Positions 1-11,323 are shown, numbered from the stretch's first letter. The stretch is 64,000 nt of DNA from Falsigemmobacter intermedius (GCF_004054105.1 NZ_SBLC01000007.1:62001-126000), one strand, 5' to 3'. Numbers and translations are program-made. Notes: a model not told the origin generated them from the letters alone.

Positions 1-676
1 CAGCGATCAGGTGATAGGCGGGCGAGGTGGAATAGGACAGCACCATATCCGCCTCTCCCTTCAGGAAGAGATCATAGGCCTCTGACCAGCCGGGGGTCAC
101 GGTCAGAATATTATCCGACAGCCCCTCCCAGATCTCTGCCGCCCGCGCGCCGTAGGCGGCCTTCACCCACATCACCAGCCCCAGACCAGGCGTCGAGGAA
201 CGCGGGTCCTGGATCACCACTTTCAGATCCGAAGCAGCAAGCTCTTCGAAAGAGGCCGGCGGGCCGGGCAGGCGGGTTTTGTCATAGTTAAAGGCAAACC
301 AGCCCCAGTCGAAGGGCAGAAACAGCGGGTCTTCAAAAGGCACCGGCAGATCGGGGGCGGCGGCCTGCCCATGGGGCACAAAAAGCCCGGTTGCGGCGGC
401 CTGGGCCGTCAGTGCGGTATCAAGCCCCAGAACCACATCAGCTTCTGAGCGCGCGCCTTCCAGCCGCAGGCGTGCCAGAACAGCCGCGCCGTCGCCGCCG
501 GGCAGAAAGCGCAGATCACAGCCGCACTGCGCCTCAAAGGCTTTCTCGACAATGGGCCCCGGCCCCCAGTCCGCCGCGAAACTGTCATAGGTCAGCACGG
601 TCAACACCGGCTTTTGCGCCAGCGCCGCACCGGCGGTCAGGGTGAGAAGTGAAGCTGCACAGATAAGGGCTTTCAT
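1..676 (-). CDS. thiB: Thiamine ABC transporter, periplasmic substrate-binding protein (3' end off window)
   Basis: The reverse strand reads an open frame of about 225 codons starting at the ATG at 676 and running off the window edge, so the C-terminus is missing. The first 20 residues (MKALICAASLLTLTAGAALA) are a Sec signal peptide with an A-L-A cleavage site. The mature part begins KPVLTVLTYDSF and contains FNYDK, SDLKVVIQDPR and STPGLG, as in ThiB-type extracellular solute-binding proteins that capture thiamine/TPP for the ThiBPQ importer. An AAGGAGG ribosome site lies just upstream of the ATG. The TPP riboswitch in its leader supports thiamine over iron or spermidine as ligand. The permease and ATPase genes would lie beyond the window. 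Confidence 0.92.
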   Translation of the reverse strand, partial: MKALICAASLLTLTAGAALAQKPVLTVLTYDSFAADWGPGPIVEKAFEAQCGCDLRFLPGGDGAAVLARLRLEGARSEADVVLGLDTALTAQAAATGLFVPHGQAAAPDLPVPFEDPLFLPFDWGWFAFNYDKTRLPGPPASFEELAASDLKVVIQDPRSSTPGLGLVMWVKAAYGARAAEIWEGLSDNILTVTPGWSEAYDLFLKGEADMVLSYSTSPAYHLIA

Positions 677-724
677 CCTTGCCTCCTTGTGACAGCGGAG
701 AAAGCAGCGCCGGCAGGCCCGATG

Positions 725-812
725 CACCTTCCCTCCGCCGGTATGAGCCGGTTCAGGTTCAACGGGTTCGCAACTGCATCTCAGCCAGGACCAGCCTGAC
801 ACCCCGAGGTAC
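725..812 (-). ncRNA. TPP riboswitch (THI element) in the thiB leader
   Basis: Read on the minus strand, this leader has the conserved thiamine pyrophosphate aptamer blocks in order: CGGGGTGTC at the 5' arm, GGCTGAGATG (the CUGAGA core), ACCCGTTGAACCTGAA (the second core), and CATACCGGCGGAGGGAA closing the 3' arm. Its 3' end lies about 50 nt before the thiB start codon. In proteobacteria this element usually represses translation or elongation of thiamine biosynthesis or transport genes when TPP is abundant. Whether it works by terminator or by hiding the ribosome site was not resolved from the sequence. Confidence 0.93.
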
Positions 813-816
813 AGAC

Positions 817-844
817 AGCATAGCGGATGACCAGACGGTGACAA
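817..844 (-). promoter_or_regulatory. Sigma-70 type promoter for the thiB riboswitch transcript
   Basis: On the minus strand, TTGTCA (844-839) and TATGCT (822-817) are separated by 16 bp. The predicted start site near 811 coincides with the 5' end of the aptamer, which supports the call. Confidence 0.7.
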
Positions 845-1575
845 GATGCCGCTGCCCCCGTCAGGCCAGGGCCGGATGAAGGCTGTCGCTTTTGGGAAAG
901 ACAGATCAACGCCCTCGCAGAGCCCCCGGGCAAAGGGGAGATCAGGAGCAAGGTTCTGCCCGCCACCGCTGCCGCCTGAGCGCAGGGCCCATCAACGCCC
1001 CCCGTCAGCAGGTCGATATTGGCTGAGGGGCGGGCGGCTATGGCACTCCTGCCCGCATCTGAGATGCTGCTACGCGGGTGCAGGTATAGCTGCGCCCTGA
1101 TGACATCCGGAAGGCGATCAAAGGGATGGCAGACTGCCCGGGCCTTCAGGGGGCCGGGCGTGACCCCACTCCCTCAGTCAGGGGCCTGACCGATTGCCCC
1201 GCGCGGCGTATCCCTTGTTTAAAAATCGCGCGGTCGCCCTTGAAGGCGAATGCCTTTCACAGAGCCTGTTCGGGTGGGTGCCCCCCGGGGCGGGATTCAG
1301 GTTTTCACTGTGAGGCGGGGCGGCAGAGGCCAAAGTCCAGAGGGAGAGTTCGTTCATTCCCTCTCTGGCGACACGGTGACAGCACGGGCCGAAAAAGGGC
1401 CGCAGCCTTTCGCCAGAGCCCTGGCTTGGGGCTAACACATCATAGAGACAGAGCGTTCCGCATAACGCTCTCTGGCAGAGGGAAATGACAAGGGGCGCGG
1501 GGAACGCCGGCGGCCGGAAAGTGTCACACGATCTCTCGGCAAAGGCCGTAACAGGCGGCGGGAGTGTGCCGCATG
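845..1575. other. Gene-free stretch of about 730 bp with two hairpins
   Basis: Open frames here look random in composition and I see no family motif on either strand. Two inverted repeats stand out. One at 1337-1368 has CCAGAG arms and about 13 pairs with one mismatch and two wobbles. The other at 1450-1471 is a perfect 8-bp stem AGAGCGTT/AACGCTCT with a 6-nt loop. Neither is followed by a convincing T-run. They lie between the 3' end of the anti-sigma gene and the thiB promoter. Confidence 0.5.
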
Positions 1576-2037
1576 TCACGCCGCTGCCTCAGGACGCAGG
1601 CAAAATCGCAGTTGATTGGCCCCCCTGACCCGGTCGAAACGGATGTCTGAGGCAAGGGCCCGGATCATGTGCCATCCGAAGCCCCCCTCCGGCAGACCAT
1701 CCAGACCGGCAGGCTGTGCAGGCAGGTCAGGCAGACGCCCCTCAGGCAGGCGGCCATCGGGCAGCGGGCGGCCCTTGTCGGTGACAAGACACATCACCCC
1801 CCGGTCGAGCGGCAGCACCGAAAGTTCAATGTCACCGCCCTGCCCCTCATAGCCATGCTCGACAATATTGTTCAGCACCTCAGCCAGCACGATCTCCAGC
1901 GCGACGCGAAGATCTTCGTGCAGCGCGACCCCGGCAATCGCGCCGGGCAGTTCCTGCAGAGTGCGGCGCACCTCAAAGGGATCGGCCGCGATGACGCGGC
2001 GCAGGCCCTGAAATTCCTGAACGGGATCACCGGCCAT
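1576..2037 (-). CDS. Anti-sigma factor / RsbW-like ATP-binding serine kinase
   Basis: A 153-residue GHKL-fold ATPase of the RsbW/SpoIIAB kind, cytoplasmic. Visible boxes are the N-box EVLNNIVEHGY (about 53-63), the G1 motif DKGRPLP (87-93) and a glycine-rich EGGFGWHMIRAL (117-128). Such proteins bind a sigma factor or other target and phosphorylate a partner STAS protein. Its start overlaps the end of the upstream STAS gene by 11 bp, so the pair is translationally coupled and very likely works as a partner switch. No sigma factor or PP2C phosphatase is present nearby, so the controlled target is unknown. Confidence 0.85.
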   Translation of the reverse strand: MAGDPVQEFQGLRRVIAADPFEVRRTLQELPGAIAGVALHEDLRVALEIVLAEVLNNIVEHGYEGQGGDIELSVLPLDRGVMCLVTDKGRPLPDGRLPEGRLPDLPAQPAGLDGLPEGGFGWHMIRALASDIRFDRVRGANQLRFCLRPEAAA

Positions 2038-2365
2038 CGTCCCCCCCTGCCTGCGGCACCTCAGCGTGAATGGTGAAGACCTGATCCATGCGGGTCAGGC
2101 GAAACACCTTTTCGACCGTGGGGGTCAGAGCGGCGAGTTCAAGACGCCGCTCAGGTCCGGCGAGTTTCATGACCGCCACCACCGCCCCGAGACCGCTGCT
2201 GTCGAGGAAATCCACCCGCGACATGTCCAGAACAATCCGCTCGGACGGCTTTTGAAAAATCTCACGCATCCGCTCTTTAAAATGGATGGCGACAGCGGCG
2301 TCGACGCGGTCTTCGCAGACCCGCGCCACCATGGTTCCGCCCGTTTCTTCACAGCTGATCTGCAT
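2027..2365 (-). CDS. STAS-domain anti-anti-sigma factor
   Basis: A 112-residue single STAS domain protein (RsbV/SpoIIAA type). The start at 2365 gives the usual family length; an upstream in-frame ATG would add 34 uncharacteristic residues. The signature VDFLDSSGLGAVVAVM (51-66) contains the serine pair (56-57) where the partner kinase phosphorylates this family. In the unphosphorylated state it would bind the downstream anti-sigma factor and release its target. It is first in a two-gene operon with the RsbW-like gene. Confidence 0.88.
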   Translation of the reverse strand: MQISCEETGGTMVARVCEDRVDAAVAIHFKERMREIFQKPSERIVLDMSRVDFLDSSGLGAVVAVMKLAGPERRLELAALTPTVEKVFRLTRMDQVFTIHAEVPQAGGDDGR

Positions 2366-2510
2366 ATGATTCCCCTGCCCTCTCAGGAGATACTGTGGCA
2401 AATGCTTCTTAACAGAGAGTAACCACGCCCCCCCGGCGATACTCTCTTTGCAGGCCTTCCCCTTCACGCGCCCCCCGCCTATTCTGGCGGCGATCGTGAG
2501 GGAGATGCTG

Positions 2511-2747
2511 ATGACCGCTGTTTTTGTTCAGTTCCGCTGCCAGCCAGGTAAGACCTATGAGGTGGCCAGCGCCATCTGGGACCGCGAGGTCGTCTCGGAG
2601 CTTTACTCGACCTCCGGGGAATATGACCTGATCGCAAAGGTTTACATTCCAGAGGGCGAAGATGTGGGGCATTTCCTGTCCCGCGCGCTCTTTGACATTC
2701 CGGGGATCGTGCGCACGCTGACCACGATGACCTTCAAGGCTTTCTGA
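2511..2747 (+). CDS. Stand-alone AsnC/Lrp ligand-binding (RAM) domain protein
   Basis: A 78-residue protein consisting only of the Lrp/AsnC effector-binding alpha-beta domain, without the helix-turn-helix. Typical features are FVQFRCQPGKTYEV at the N-terminus, then SGEYDLIAKVYIPEG and a C-terminal VRTLTTMTFKAF strand. The ATG at 2511 is chosen over an upstream in-frame start because the family begins there and GGAG precedes it. Such proteins oligomerise and may bind amino acids or pair with full-length Lrp proteins. The stop lies 1 bp before the next ATG, so it is in an operon with the SDR gene. Actual ligand unknown. Confidence 0.85.
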   Translation: MTAVFVQFRCQPGKTYEVASAIWDREVVSELYSTSGEYDLIAKVYIPEGEDVGHFLSRALFDIPGIVRTLTTMTFKAF

Positions 2748-2748
2748 G

Positions 2749-3486
2749 ATGAGCCGCAGCGCGATTGTGACCGGCGCCTCTGACGGGATCGGAGCCGCCG
2801 TCGCGCAACGCCTGCTGAGCGAGGGCTGGCAGGTGGCCCTTCTGGCGCGGCGCGGGGAGAGGCTGGCGGAAGTGGCGGGCGGCCGGGCCGGGGCGCTGCC
2901 GCTGGTCTGCGATGTAACGGATGCCGAACAGGTGAAGGCCGCTTTCCGCGAGACGGTGGCGCAGTTCGGGCGGCTGGATTTTCTGTTCAACAATGCCGGG
3001 ATTTTCACCCCGGCCGGCTTGATTGATGAGATCGACCCGGACGACTGGCTGCGCTCGGTAGCGGTCAATCAGACGGGGATGTTTTACTGCGCCCGCGAGG
3101 CCTTTTCGATCATGCGCCGTCAGGTGCCGATGGGCGGGCGGATTCTGAACAATGGCTCGGTGGCGGCGCAGTCGCCGCGCTGGGGCTCGGTCTGTTATAC
3201 CACGACCAAACATGCCGTGACGGGGCTGACGAAACAGCTGTCGCTTGACGGGCGGGAGTTTCGCATCGCTGTGGGGCAGATTGATATCGGCAATGCGCGC
3301 ACGGAGTTGCTGAAGGCCCATGTTGAGCGGATGAAAGCGGCGGATCCGGCGGCGGAAGAAACGCCGATGATGGAGCTGTCGACCGTGGCCGCGACCGTGG
3401 CGCATCTCGCCGCCCTGCCGGCGGAAGCCAATGCGCAATGGACCACGCTGATGGCGACCACCATGCCCCTCATCGGCCGGGGCTGA
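2749..3486 (+). CDS. Short-chain dehydrogenase/reductase (SDR) family oxidoreductase
   Basis: A 245-residue classical SDR with the Rossmann motif TGASDGIG near the N-terminus, the NNAG motif (FNNAGIF), NGSVAAQ carrying the catalytic serine region, and the YTTTK form of the YxxxK active site. It would use NAD(P)H to oxidise or reduce a small alcohol or ketone; the substrate cannot be read from sequence. It follows the AsnC-domain gene by one base and ends at a strong hairpin terminator. Confidence 0.9.
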   Translation: MSRSAIVTGASDGIGAAVAQRLLSEGWQVALLARRGERLAEVAGGRAGALPLVCDVTDAEQVKAAFRETVAQFGRLDFLFNNAGIFTPAGLIDEIDPDDWLRSVAVNQTGMFYCAREAFSIMRRQVPMGGRILNNGSVAAQSPRWGSVCYTTTKHAVTGLTKQLSLDGREFRIAVGQIDIGNARTELLKAHVERMKAADPAAEETPMMELSTVAATVAHLAALPAEANAQWTTLMATTMPLIGRG

Positions 3487-3507
3487 GGCGGCGCGGGGGG
3501 GCAGATT

Positions 3508-3529
3508 GAGTATTTAAGAAAAGCCAAAG
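3508..3529 (-). repeat. Copy 1 of the TTTGG...AAATACTC intergenic motif
   Basis: The minus strand reads CTTTGGCTTTTCTTAAATAC TC, matching two further copies at 33395 and 59823. It lies in the convergent gap between the SDR and MATE genes and overlaps the left arm of the terminator. Confidence 0.6.
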
Positions 3530-3562
3530 GGCCGCCCGGGAAAACATCTCAGGCGGCCCTTT
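3526..3562. terminator. Bidirectional hairpin terminator between SDR and MATE genes
   Basis: A perfect 11-bp inverted repeat AAAGGGCCGCC (3526-3536) / GGCGGCCCTTT (3552-3562) with a 15-nt loop sits between two convergent genes and can serve both. Confidence 0.8.
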
Positions 3563-3582
3563 GCTGTCAGGGGTTTTGGACC

Positions 3583-4944
3583 TCAGGGGCGGGGGGCGCT
3601 TTTGCGAAAGCGCCAGATCAGGCAGACGGCGGTGAGCGAGAGGCCGATCACGAGGCCGAGCCAGATACCCGGGCCGCCCAGGCCGGCTTTAAAGGCCAGA
3701 AGATAGCTGGCCGGAATGCCGATGCCCCAATAGGTGATGGCGGCGATATACATCGGCACCCTTGTGTCCTGGATCCCGCGCAAAAGACCCAATGAGACGG
3801 CCTGTGCGGCATCAGCCACCTGGAAGAGGGCCGACATCATCAGCAGGACCGAGCCATAGGCGATGATTTCAGCCGCGCGGGGATTGGCCTCATCGAGAAA
3901 GAGGCCAATGAGCAGTTCGGGGAAAATCAGGAAAGCCGCGATGATGAACAGACCGATGCTCTGGCTGACCGCCAGGGCGGTCCAGGCGCCGTCGCGCAGC
4001 GCCCGGGCATCGCCTGCCCCCTGGGCCAGGCCGACTCGCACCGTGGCTGCATTGGCAAGGCCCACGTGGATCATGAAGGTGAGCGAGGTGATCTCCAGCG
4101 CGATACCATGGGCGGCAAGCTCAACCGTGCCGATCCAGCCCATCATCAGGGCCGCGGCATTGAAAAGCCCCCCCTCCATCAGAGAGGTGAAACCGATGGG
4201 CCAGCCAAGCCGGAACACCTGGCTGAGCGCGCCGGGATCGGCCCGCCAGAAGCGCTGAAAGAGTTTGAAGTGGCGGATCTTCGAGTGGAAGCCCGCCCAG
4301 AGGGCGATCGCAAGGAAGCTGAGGCTTTGCACCGTAACGGAGGAAAGCGCGGCGCCCTGGATGCCCAGCTCCGGCAGTCCGTAGTTGCCGAAGATGAAGA
4401 GCCAGTTCAGCCCGGCGTTCACAAAGGCCGCCGCCACCGTAACCCAGAGCACGATCTGCGCGCGCCCCTGGGCCGCGAGAAAGCTTTTCATGACCATGAC
4501 CAGCAGCGCAGGGGCCATGCCCAGGCCCGTCACCCGCATGAAGGCCTGGGCGTTCTGCGCCACCTCATGTTTCTGACCGAGCAGCATCAGGATCTCATAG
4601 GAGAACCAGAAGACCGGGTAGATCAGCACCGAAAAGCCGATGGAGAGCCACATGCCCATCCGGGTGGCGCGGCGCACCTGTGTTTCATCCCCCCGGCCGA
4701 GCGCCTCTGCGGCAAGCGGCATGACGGCGGCGGCAAAGCCCGCGCCGAGCAGGAACATGATGAAGAAGGTCGAGGCCCCCAGCACCCCGCCCGCCAGAGC
4801 CTCGACGCTGTACCAGCCGAGCATGACGGTATTGGTGACATGCAGGATCACCTGAGCCACGTGGCTGCCGATCAGTGGCAGCGCAAGAATCAAAAGCGCG
4901 CGGACATGCGCAGGAAAGGACATGCGGGGGGTCATGGAAGCCAT
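3583..4944 (-). CDS. MATE family multidrug/metabolite efflux transporter
   Basis: A 453-residue inner-membrane protein with about twelve hydrophobic segments in two repeated halves, as in the MATE (MOP superfamily) exporters that use sodium or proton gradients to expel cationic drugs or metabolites. Family-like stretches are the N-terminal LPLIGSHVAQVILHVTNTVM, the mid-protein GWPIGFTSLMEGGLFNAAAL and the C-terminal GLLRGIQDTRVPM. Two in-frame ATGs (4944 and 4935) are possible starts and neither has a strong ribosome site. It is divergent from carB and ends at the shared terminator. Substrate unknown. Confidence 0.9.
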   Translation of the reverse strand: MASMTPRMSFPAHVRALLILALPLIGSHVAQVILHVTNTVMLGWYSVEALAGGVLGASTFFIMFLLGAGFAAAVMPLAAEALGRGDETQVRRATRMGMWLSIGFSVLIYPVFWFSYEILMLLGQKHEVAQNAQAFMRVTGLGMAPALLVMVMKSFLAAQGRAQIVLWVTVAAAFVNAGLNWLFIFGNYGLPELGIQGAALSSVTVQSLSFLAIALWAGFHSKIRHFKLFQRFWRADPGALSQVFRLGWPIGFTSLMEGGLFNAAALMMGWIGTVELAAHGIALEITSLTFMIHVGLANAATVRVGLAQGAGDARALRDGAWTALAVSQSIGLFIIAAFLIFPELLIGLFLDEANPRAAEIIAYGSVLLMMSALFQVADAAQAVSLGLLRGIQDTRVPMYIAAITYWGIGIPASYLLAFKAGLGGPGIWLGLVIGLSLTAVCLIWRFRKSAPRP

Positions 4945-5080
4945 CCGGAGGGTCGCCGCAACGGCAGCAACAAAGGGTCAGCCATAGCTGCGATCGGGCG
5001 ATTCCTCAAGCTGTCGGCCCCCTGCGTCGCTTTGCACAGGGCAGGATGCGGGAAATCGCATGTCTCCCCCCGTTATTGAC

Positions 5081-5108
5081 TTGCGATCCTGCCGCCCATG
5101 CCTATAAC
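5081..5108 (+). promoter_or_regulatory. Candidate carB promoter
   Basis: TTGCGA (5081-5086) and TATAAC (5103-5108) are 16 bp apart, giving a transcript start near 5115. That rules out the upstream in-frame ATG at 5098 and supports the carB start at 5146. Confidence 0.55.
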
Positions 5109-5145
5109 GCCGATCAATTTGCCGCCTGAAACGCCAGAGGATCCC

Positions 5146-8475
<3,330 letters not shown>

Positions 8476-8498
8476 TCGCTCCATCTCCTGACACTCTG

Positions 8499-8529
8499 AA
8501 AGCCGGGCAGCCACGCTGCCCGGCTTTTT
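8499..8529 (+). terminator. Rho-independent terminator of carB
   Basis: A perfect 13-bp stem AAAGCCGGGCAGC (8499-8511) / GCTGCCCGGCTTT (8515-8527) with a CAC loop is followed by further Ts, 24 bp after the carB stop. Confidence 0.93.
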
Positions 8530-10126
8530 CATATTCCCCACCCGAGCCTCGCGAACAGGCCCCGCGTGGCCAGAGAGATTGCCCCGACATCACAAGCTGC
8601 GCTGAGGGCAGCCCCCTGGGGGAGGATCAGTGCATCTCAGGCCGGAGTCTCCTGTCAAAAAGTACCGGCGCGCGAGGCATCACAGGTTGGTTTTAAGCCC
8701 CAACTTAAGCGGTTTGGATGCTGAGCACGGTTTGTCAGGAAACAGTTCAAGGTATGACCCCACACGTTTATTATGATCTATTTATGATCATAATGATCAC
8801 AATATAATGCTCAGAATTTTGCGGTCAGATTAAACGGCAAGATCGCTTTTAGCTCGCCGATCTCCTTGAAATAGATGGCGCAGCAGCACCCGAGCACAGC
8901 TCCATCAAGACAGAAGCCCGAAGTTGTAGTGAGGAATTTAGGGCTGGCTTGGGTCGCGCTCGCTTAAAGTATTCCGGCACGTCCGGCCCTGATCTCTGCC
9001 CGACAAAAAATCTTTCAAAGCAACACCTTAGCCGCGCTTTTCACGCAATTGCCTGCCCCGCTGCCCGGATCACAAACTGCCAGCCCCGGAACATCTGGAG
9101 CCCCCTCTGCTCGACGCGGGATGCTGTGGTTCCTGAGCCAAAAATCAGGCTAAGCCGCTGAAGGTTTTGGATTTTCAGCCAAAAGCGACCGAAGCAATCA
9201 GCGTGTCAGACTCAATCGACCATAGGCCGCCGATTGGTGGAGCGAAGCCACGCCTGAAGACCAGCCCGGCTGCTCGCGCCATTCCCTTTCAGACATCGCA
9301 TCTCTCACATTCTGCCAAAGAATGCGGGATGTGAGAGTCGGTCGGGCATCACAGACCAGCAACACAAACTGAAGCAGGCATTTCCCGGCAGCGCAGGGAC
9401 GACGCTTAAGACACCCGCCTTTCAAGCCGAGCAGGACCTGCAAAGTCTGGCTCCCATCGCCTTTCATGCTCGATGGCTTCAGATCCTGGTCAGAGCGCCG
9501 ACTTGTCCCATGACCCTATGACTATCCGACAGACACCCCGAACGAGGTGCCTGCCGTCAGCGTTCCAGCCTTAAACGAACAGAACGATAATCTGCCTCGC
9601 TTCCTGTTGAGAGCAATCGCGCCGGCCCTTTGGCGCGGAAAGGAAGGCTGCCCCATTCACTCCAGCCCAATCGCCCGTTCGAGGTTTGAAGAAAAGTACA
9701 ATTTTTTACAATACAAGTAGCATTCTTAATATGCATAGTTTGCATATAAAACTAATTCGACCTAATAAAATGCTCTGCCCGCTCAAAGTGTCTGCCAAAA
9801 AGCTTTTGCTCTCCCCCTGCCCCACCTCCGCGGCTCTCACCTCTTTGCCGCCCCGAACGGAGAGCTTCTTTCTCATCCCGGAACGGACCAGAGATCTCCC
9901 TCTCTGCGAACACACCTGAGGCGGGGCGTTTGAAAACCGGGAAGCCTGAAATCAGGAACCTCCCGGCGCGCATCGCGTCTTCTGAGGGAAAGGGCAAAGA
10001 CCCGTGCCGTCGCCTCATCACGGGCAATCGCGTCTCACATCGGGCTCACGCGATTTTTTGGCTGCAGGACTTGCCAAAGCCCCCTTACTCAGGCCAGGTG
10101 CCGCCGGATTTCAGGAATATCGAACG
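8530..10126. other. Gene-poor 1.6-kb stretch with AT-rich islands and palindromes
   Basis: No frame here carries a recognisable family motif, ribosome site or biased codon use. Two AT-rich islands break the high-GC background. The first (about 8768-8815) has three ATGATC words at 8773, 8784 and 8793 and a 15-bp palindrome TGATCATAATGATCA at 8785-8799. The second (about 9685-9775) has an ATATGCA/TGCATAT inverted repeat at 9729-9747. On the minus strand near 8960-8820 one frame ends in EIGELKAILPFNLTAKF, which could be a decayed gene end, but nothing could be identified. The region may be remnant foreign DNA plus regulatory DNA. Confidence 0.45.
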
Positions 10127-10687
10127 ATGAGCCTTCTCGCCCAAAGCCTTCCCTTTGCCCCGACAGCCCTGCGGCGCAGCGCGCTGCTGACGGGCCTTGC
10201 CCTGCTGCTCGCAGGCTGCGCTGAGCTGAGCTCGTCCTCGGCCCCGCGTCTCAACAAAGAAGGCGCTGCCGCCTGGAGCAGCTATGCGGTCACGCCGCAG
10301 AACATCGCCGCCGTGCGCGCCCGCGCATTGGATACGGTCAACAACACCCGCAGCTCGGCCGGGCTGGGCCCCGTTTCGCTCGATGACTCGCTGAACCGCG
10401 CGGCCGAGCGTCACTCAGCCTCGATGTCGCGGCAAAAGCGGGCCTGGGCCTTCGGGGAAGACGGCTCCTCGCCGATCCACCGCGCGGCGCAGGCCGGGTT
10501 CCAGGGCAGCTTCCTTGGTGAAATGGTCTCTGAGACCTATCAAAGCGAGGTTCAGGCCATCGCAACCTGGGCAGCCAAGCCGGAACTGCGCGCGATTCTG
10601 CTGGATCCGCGCGCGACCCGTATCGGGCTCGGGGCCTTCCAGGATCCTGACATGAAACTCTGGTGGACCCTCAATGTGGGCCAGTAA
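10127..10687 (+). CDS. CAP-domain (SCP/PR1-like) lipoprotein
   Basis: A 186-residue envelope protein. The N-terminus is a lipoprotein signal with the lipobox LLAGC, so Cys31 would be lipidated. The mature part has the CAP-domain order: VRARALDTVNNTRSSAGLGPVSLDDSL, then AAERHSASMS with the conserved histidine, WAFGEDG, and a C-terminal LDPRATRIGLGAF...WWTLNVG strand. Bacterial CAP proteins are secreted or membrane-linked and their activities are mostly undefined. The ATG at 10127 is chosen because it starts the signal peptide. It lies 13 bp upstream of the L,D-transpeptidase gene, suggesting a cell-envelope operon. Confidence 0.82.
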   Translation: MSLLAQSLPFAPTALRRSALLTGLALLLAGCAELSSSSAPRLNKEGAAAWSSYAVTPQNIAAVRARALDTVNNTRSSAGLGPVSLDDSLNRAAERHSASMSRQKRAWAFGEDGSSPIHRAAQAGFQGSFLGEMVSETYQSEVQAIATWAAKPELRAILLDPRATRIGLGAFQDPDMKLWWTLNVGQ

Positions 10688-10700
10688 AACGGAGCAAAAG

Positions 10701-11282
10701 ATGCCAGAAAGCTTCAACCGCCGCCGCCTTTTGGGCTTTGGCGCCTTTGCGGCTGCGGGCCTTGCCGCCCCCGGTCTGCTGCGTGCGCAGGTGACCATGG
10801 TGCAGCCGTCGCAGGGCCATCACCACAACGTGGCCGGCTTCAGCGCGCAACGCTGGCAGGACCATTTCCAACACCTGCGCAAAGGCGCGATCCTGTGCGA
10901 TCTGACCTCGCGGGTGCTGCACTTCTGGTCCGAGGATGAGCAGACCTATCTGGTCTATCCCTCCTCGGTGCCGCGCGACGAAGAACATACGCAGCGCGGC
11001 TATACCGAGATCGTGCTGAAGCGCCGCAATCCGACCTGGATCCCCACCCCGACCATGCGCGCCGCAGACCCGACGCTGCCGGAGAGCATTCCGCCGGGCC
11101 CGGACAATCCGATGGGCAGCCGGGCGCTGAACCTTGGCTGGCAGTATTACCGCATCCACGGCATCGACAATCTCGATAAGATCGGGCGTCCAGCCTCCTC
11201 CGGCTGTGTCGGTCTGTTCAACCCGAATGTGGAAGAACTCTTTGAACTGGTTCAGGTCGGCACTCAGGTGCGCTTCCTTTGA
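10701..11282 (+). CDS. L,D-transpeptidase (YkuD family) with Tat-like signal
   Basis: A 193-residue periplasmic enzyme that crosslinks peptidoglycan peptides or attaches proteins to them. The N-terminus NRRRLLGFGAFAAAGLAAPG looks like a twin-arginine signal. The catalytic YkuD motif is at the C-terminus: His153 in YRIHGID and Cys169 in SSGCVGL. The region between (YLVYPSSVPRDEEHTQRGYTE) is usual for the short Rhodobacteraceae members. ATG 10701 gives the signal peptide; an earlier in-frame ATG overlaps the preceding gene. Likely co-transcribed with the CAP lipoprotein. Confidence 0.9.
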   Translation: MPESFNRRRLLGFGAFAAAGLAAPGLLRAQVTMVQPSQGHHHNVAGFSAQRWQDHFQHLRKGAILCDLTSRVLHFWSEDEQTYLVYPSSVPRDEEHTQRGYTEIVLKRRNPTWIPTPTMRAADPTLPESIPPGPDNPMGSRALNLGWQYYRIHGIDNLDKIGRPASSGCVGLFNPNVEELFELVQVGTQVRFL

Positions 11283-11285
11283 TCC

Positions 11286-11323
11286 TTTCGTGCCGGTGGC
11301 TAAAGCCAGCCACCGGCACGAAA
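11286..11323. terminator. 16-bp perfect hairpin between the L,D-transpeptidase and radC genes
   Basis: TTTCGTGCCGGTGGCT (11286-11301) pairs exactly with AGCCACCGGCACGAAA (11308-11323) around a 6-nt loop. It lies just after the transpeptidase stop on the plus strand and covers the last codons and stop of radC on the minus strand. A T-run is weak on both sides, so its efficiency as a terminator is uncertain. Confidence 0.7.

Noticed and set aside
5098-5145. Upstream in-frame ATG (5098) for carB
   Set aside because: It would lie within the predicted promoter and adds 16 residues absent from the family start.
8816-8990. A minus-strand frame ending EIGELKAILPFNLTAKF, possibly a decayed gene
   Set aside because: No start, ribosome site or recognisable family; could be chance in a more AT-rich patch.
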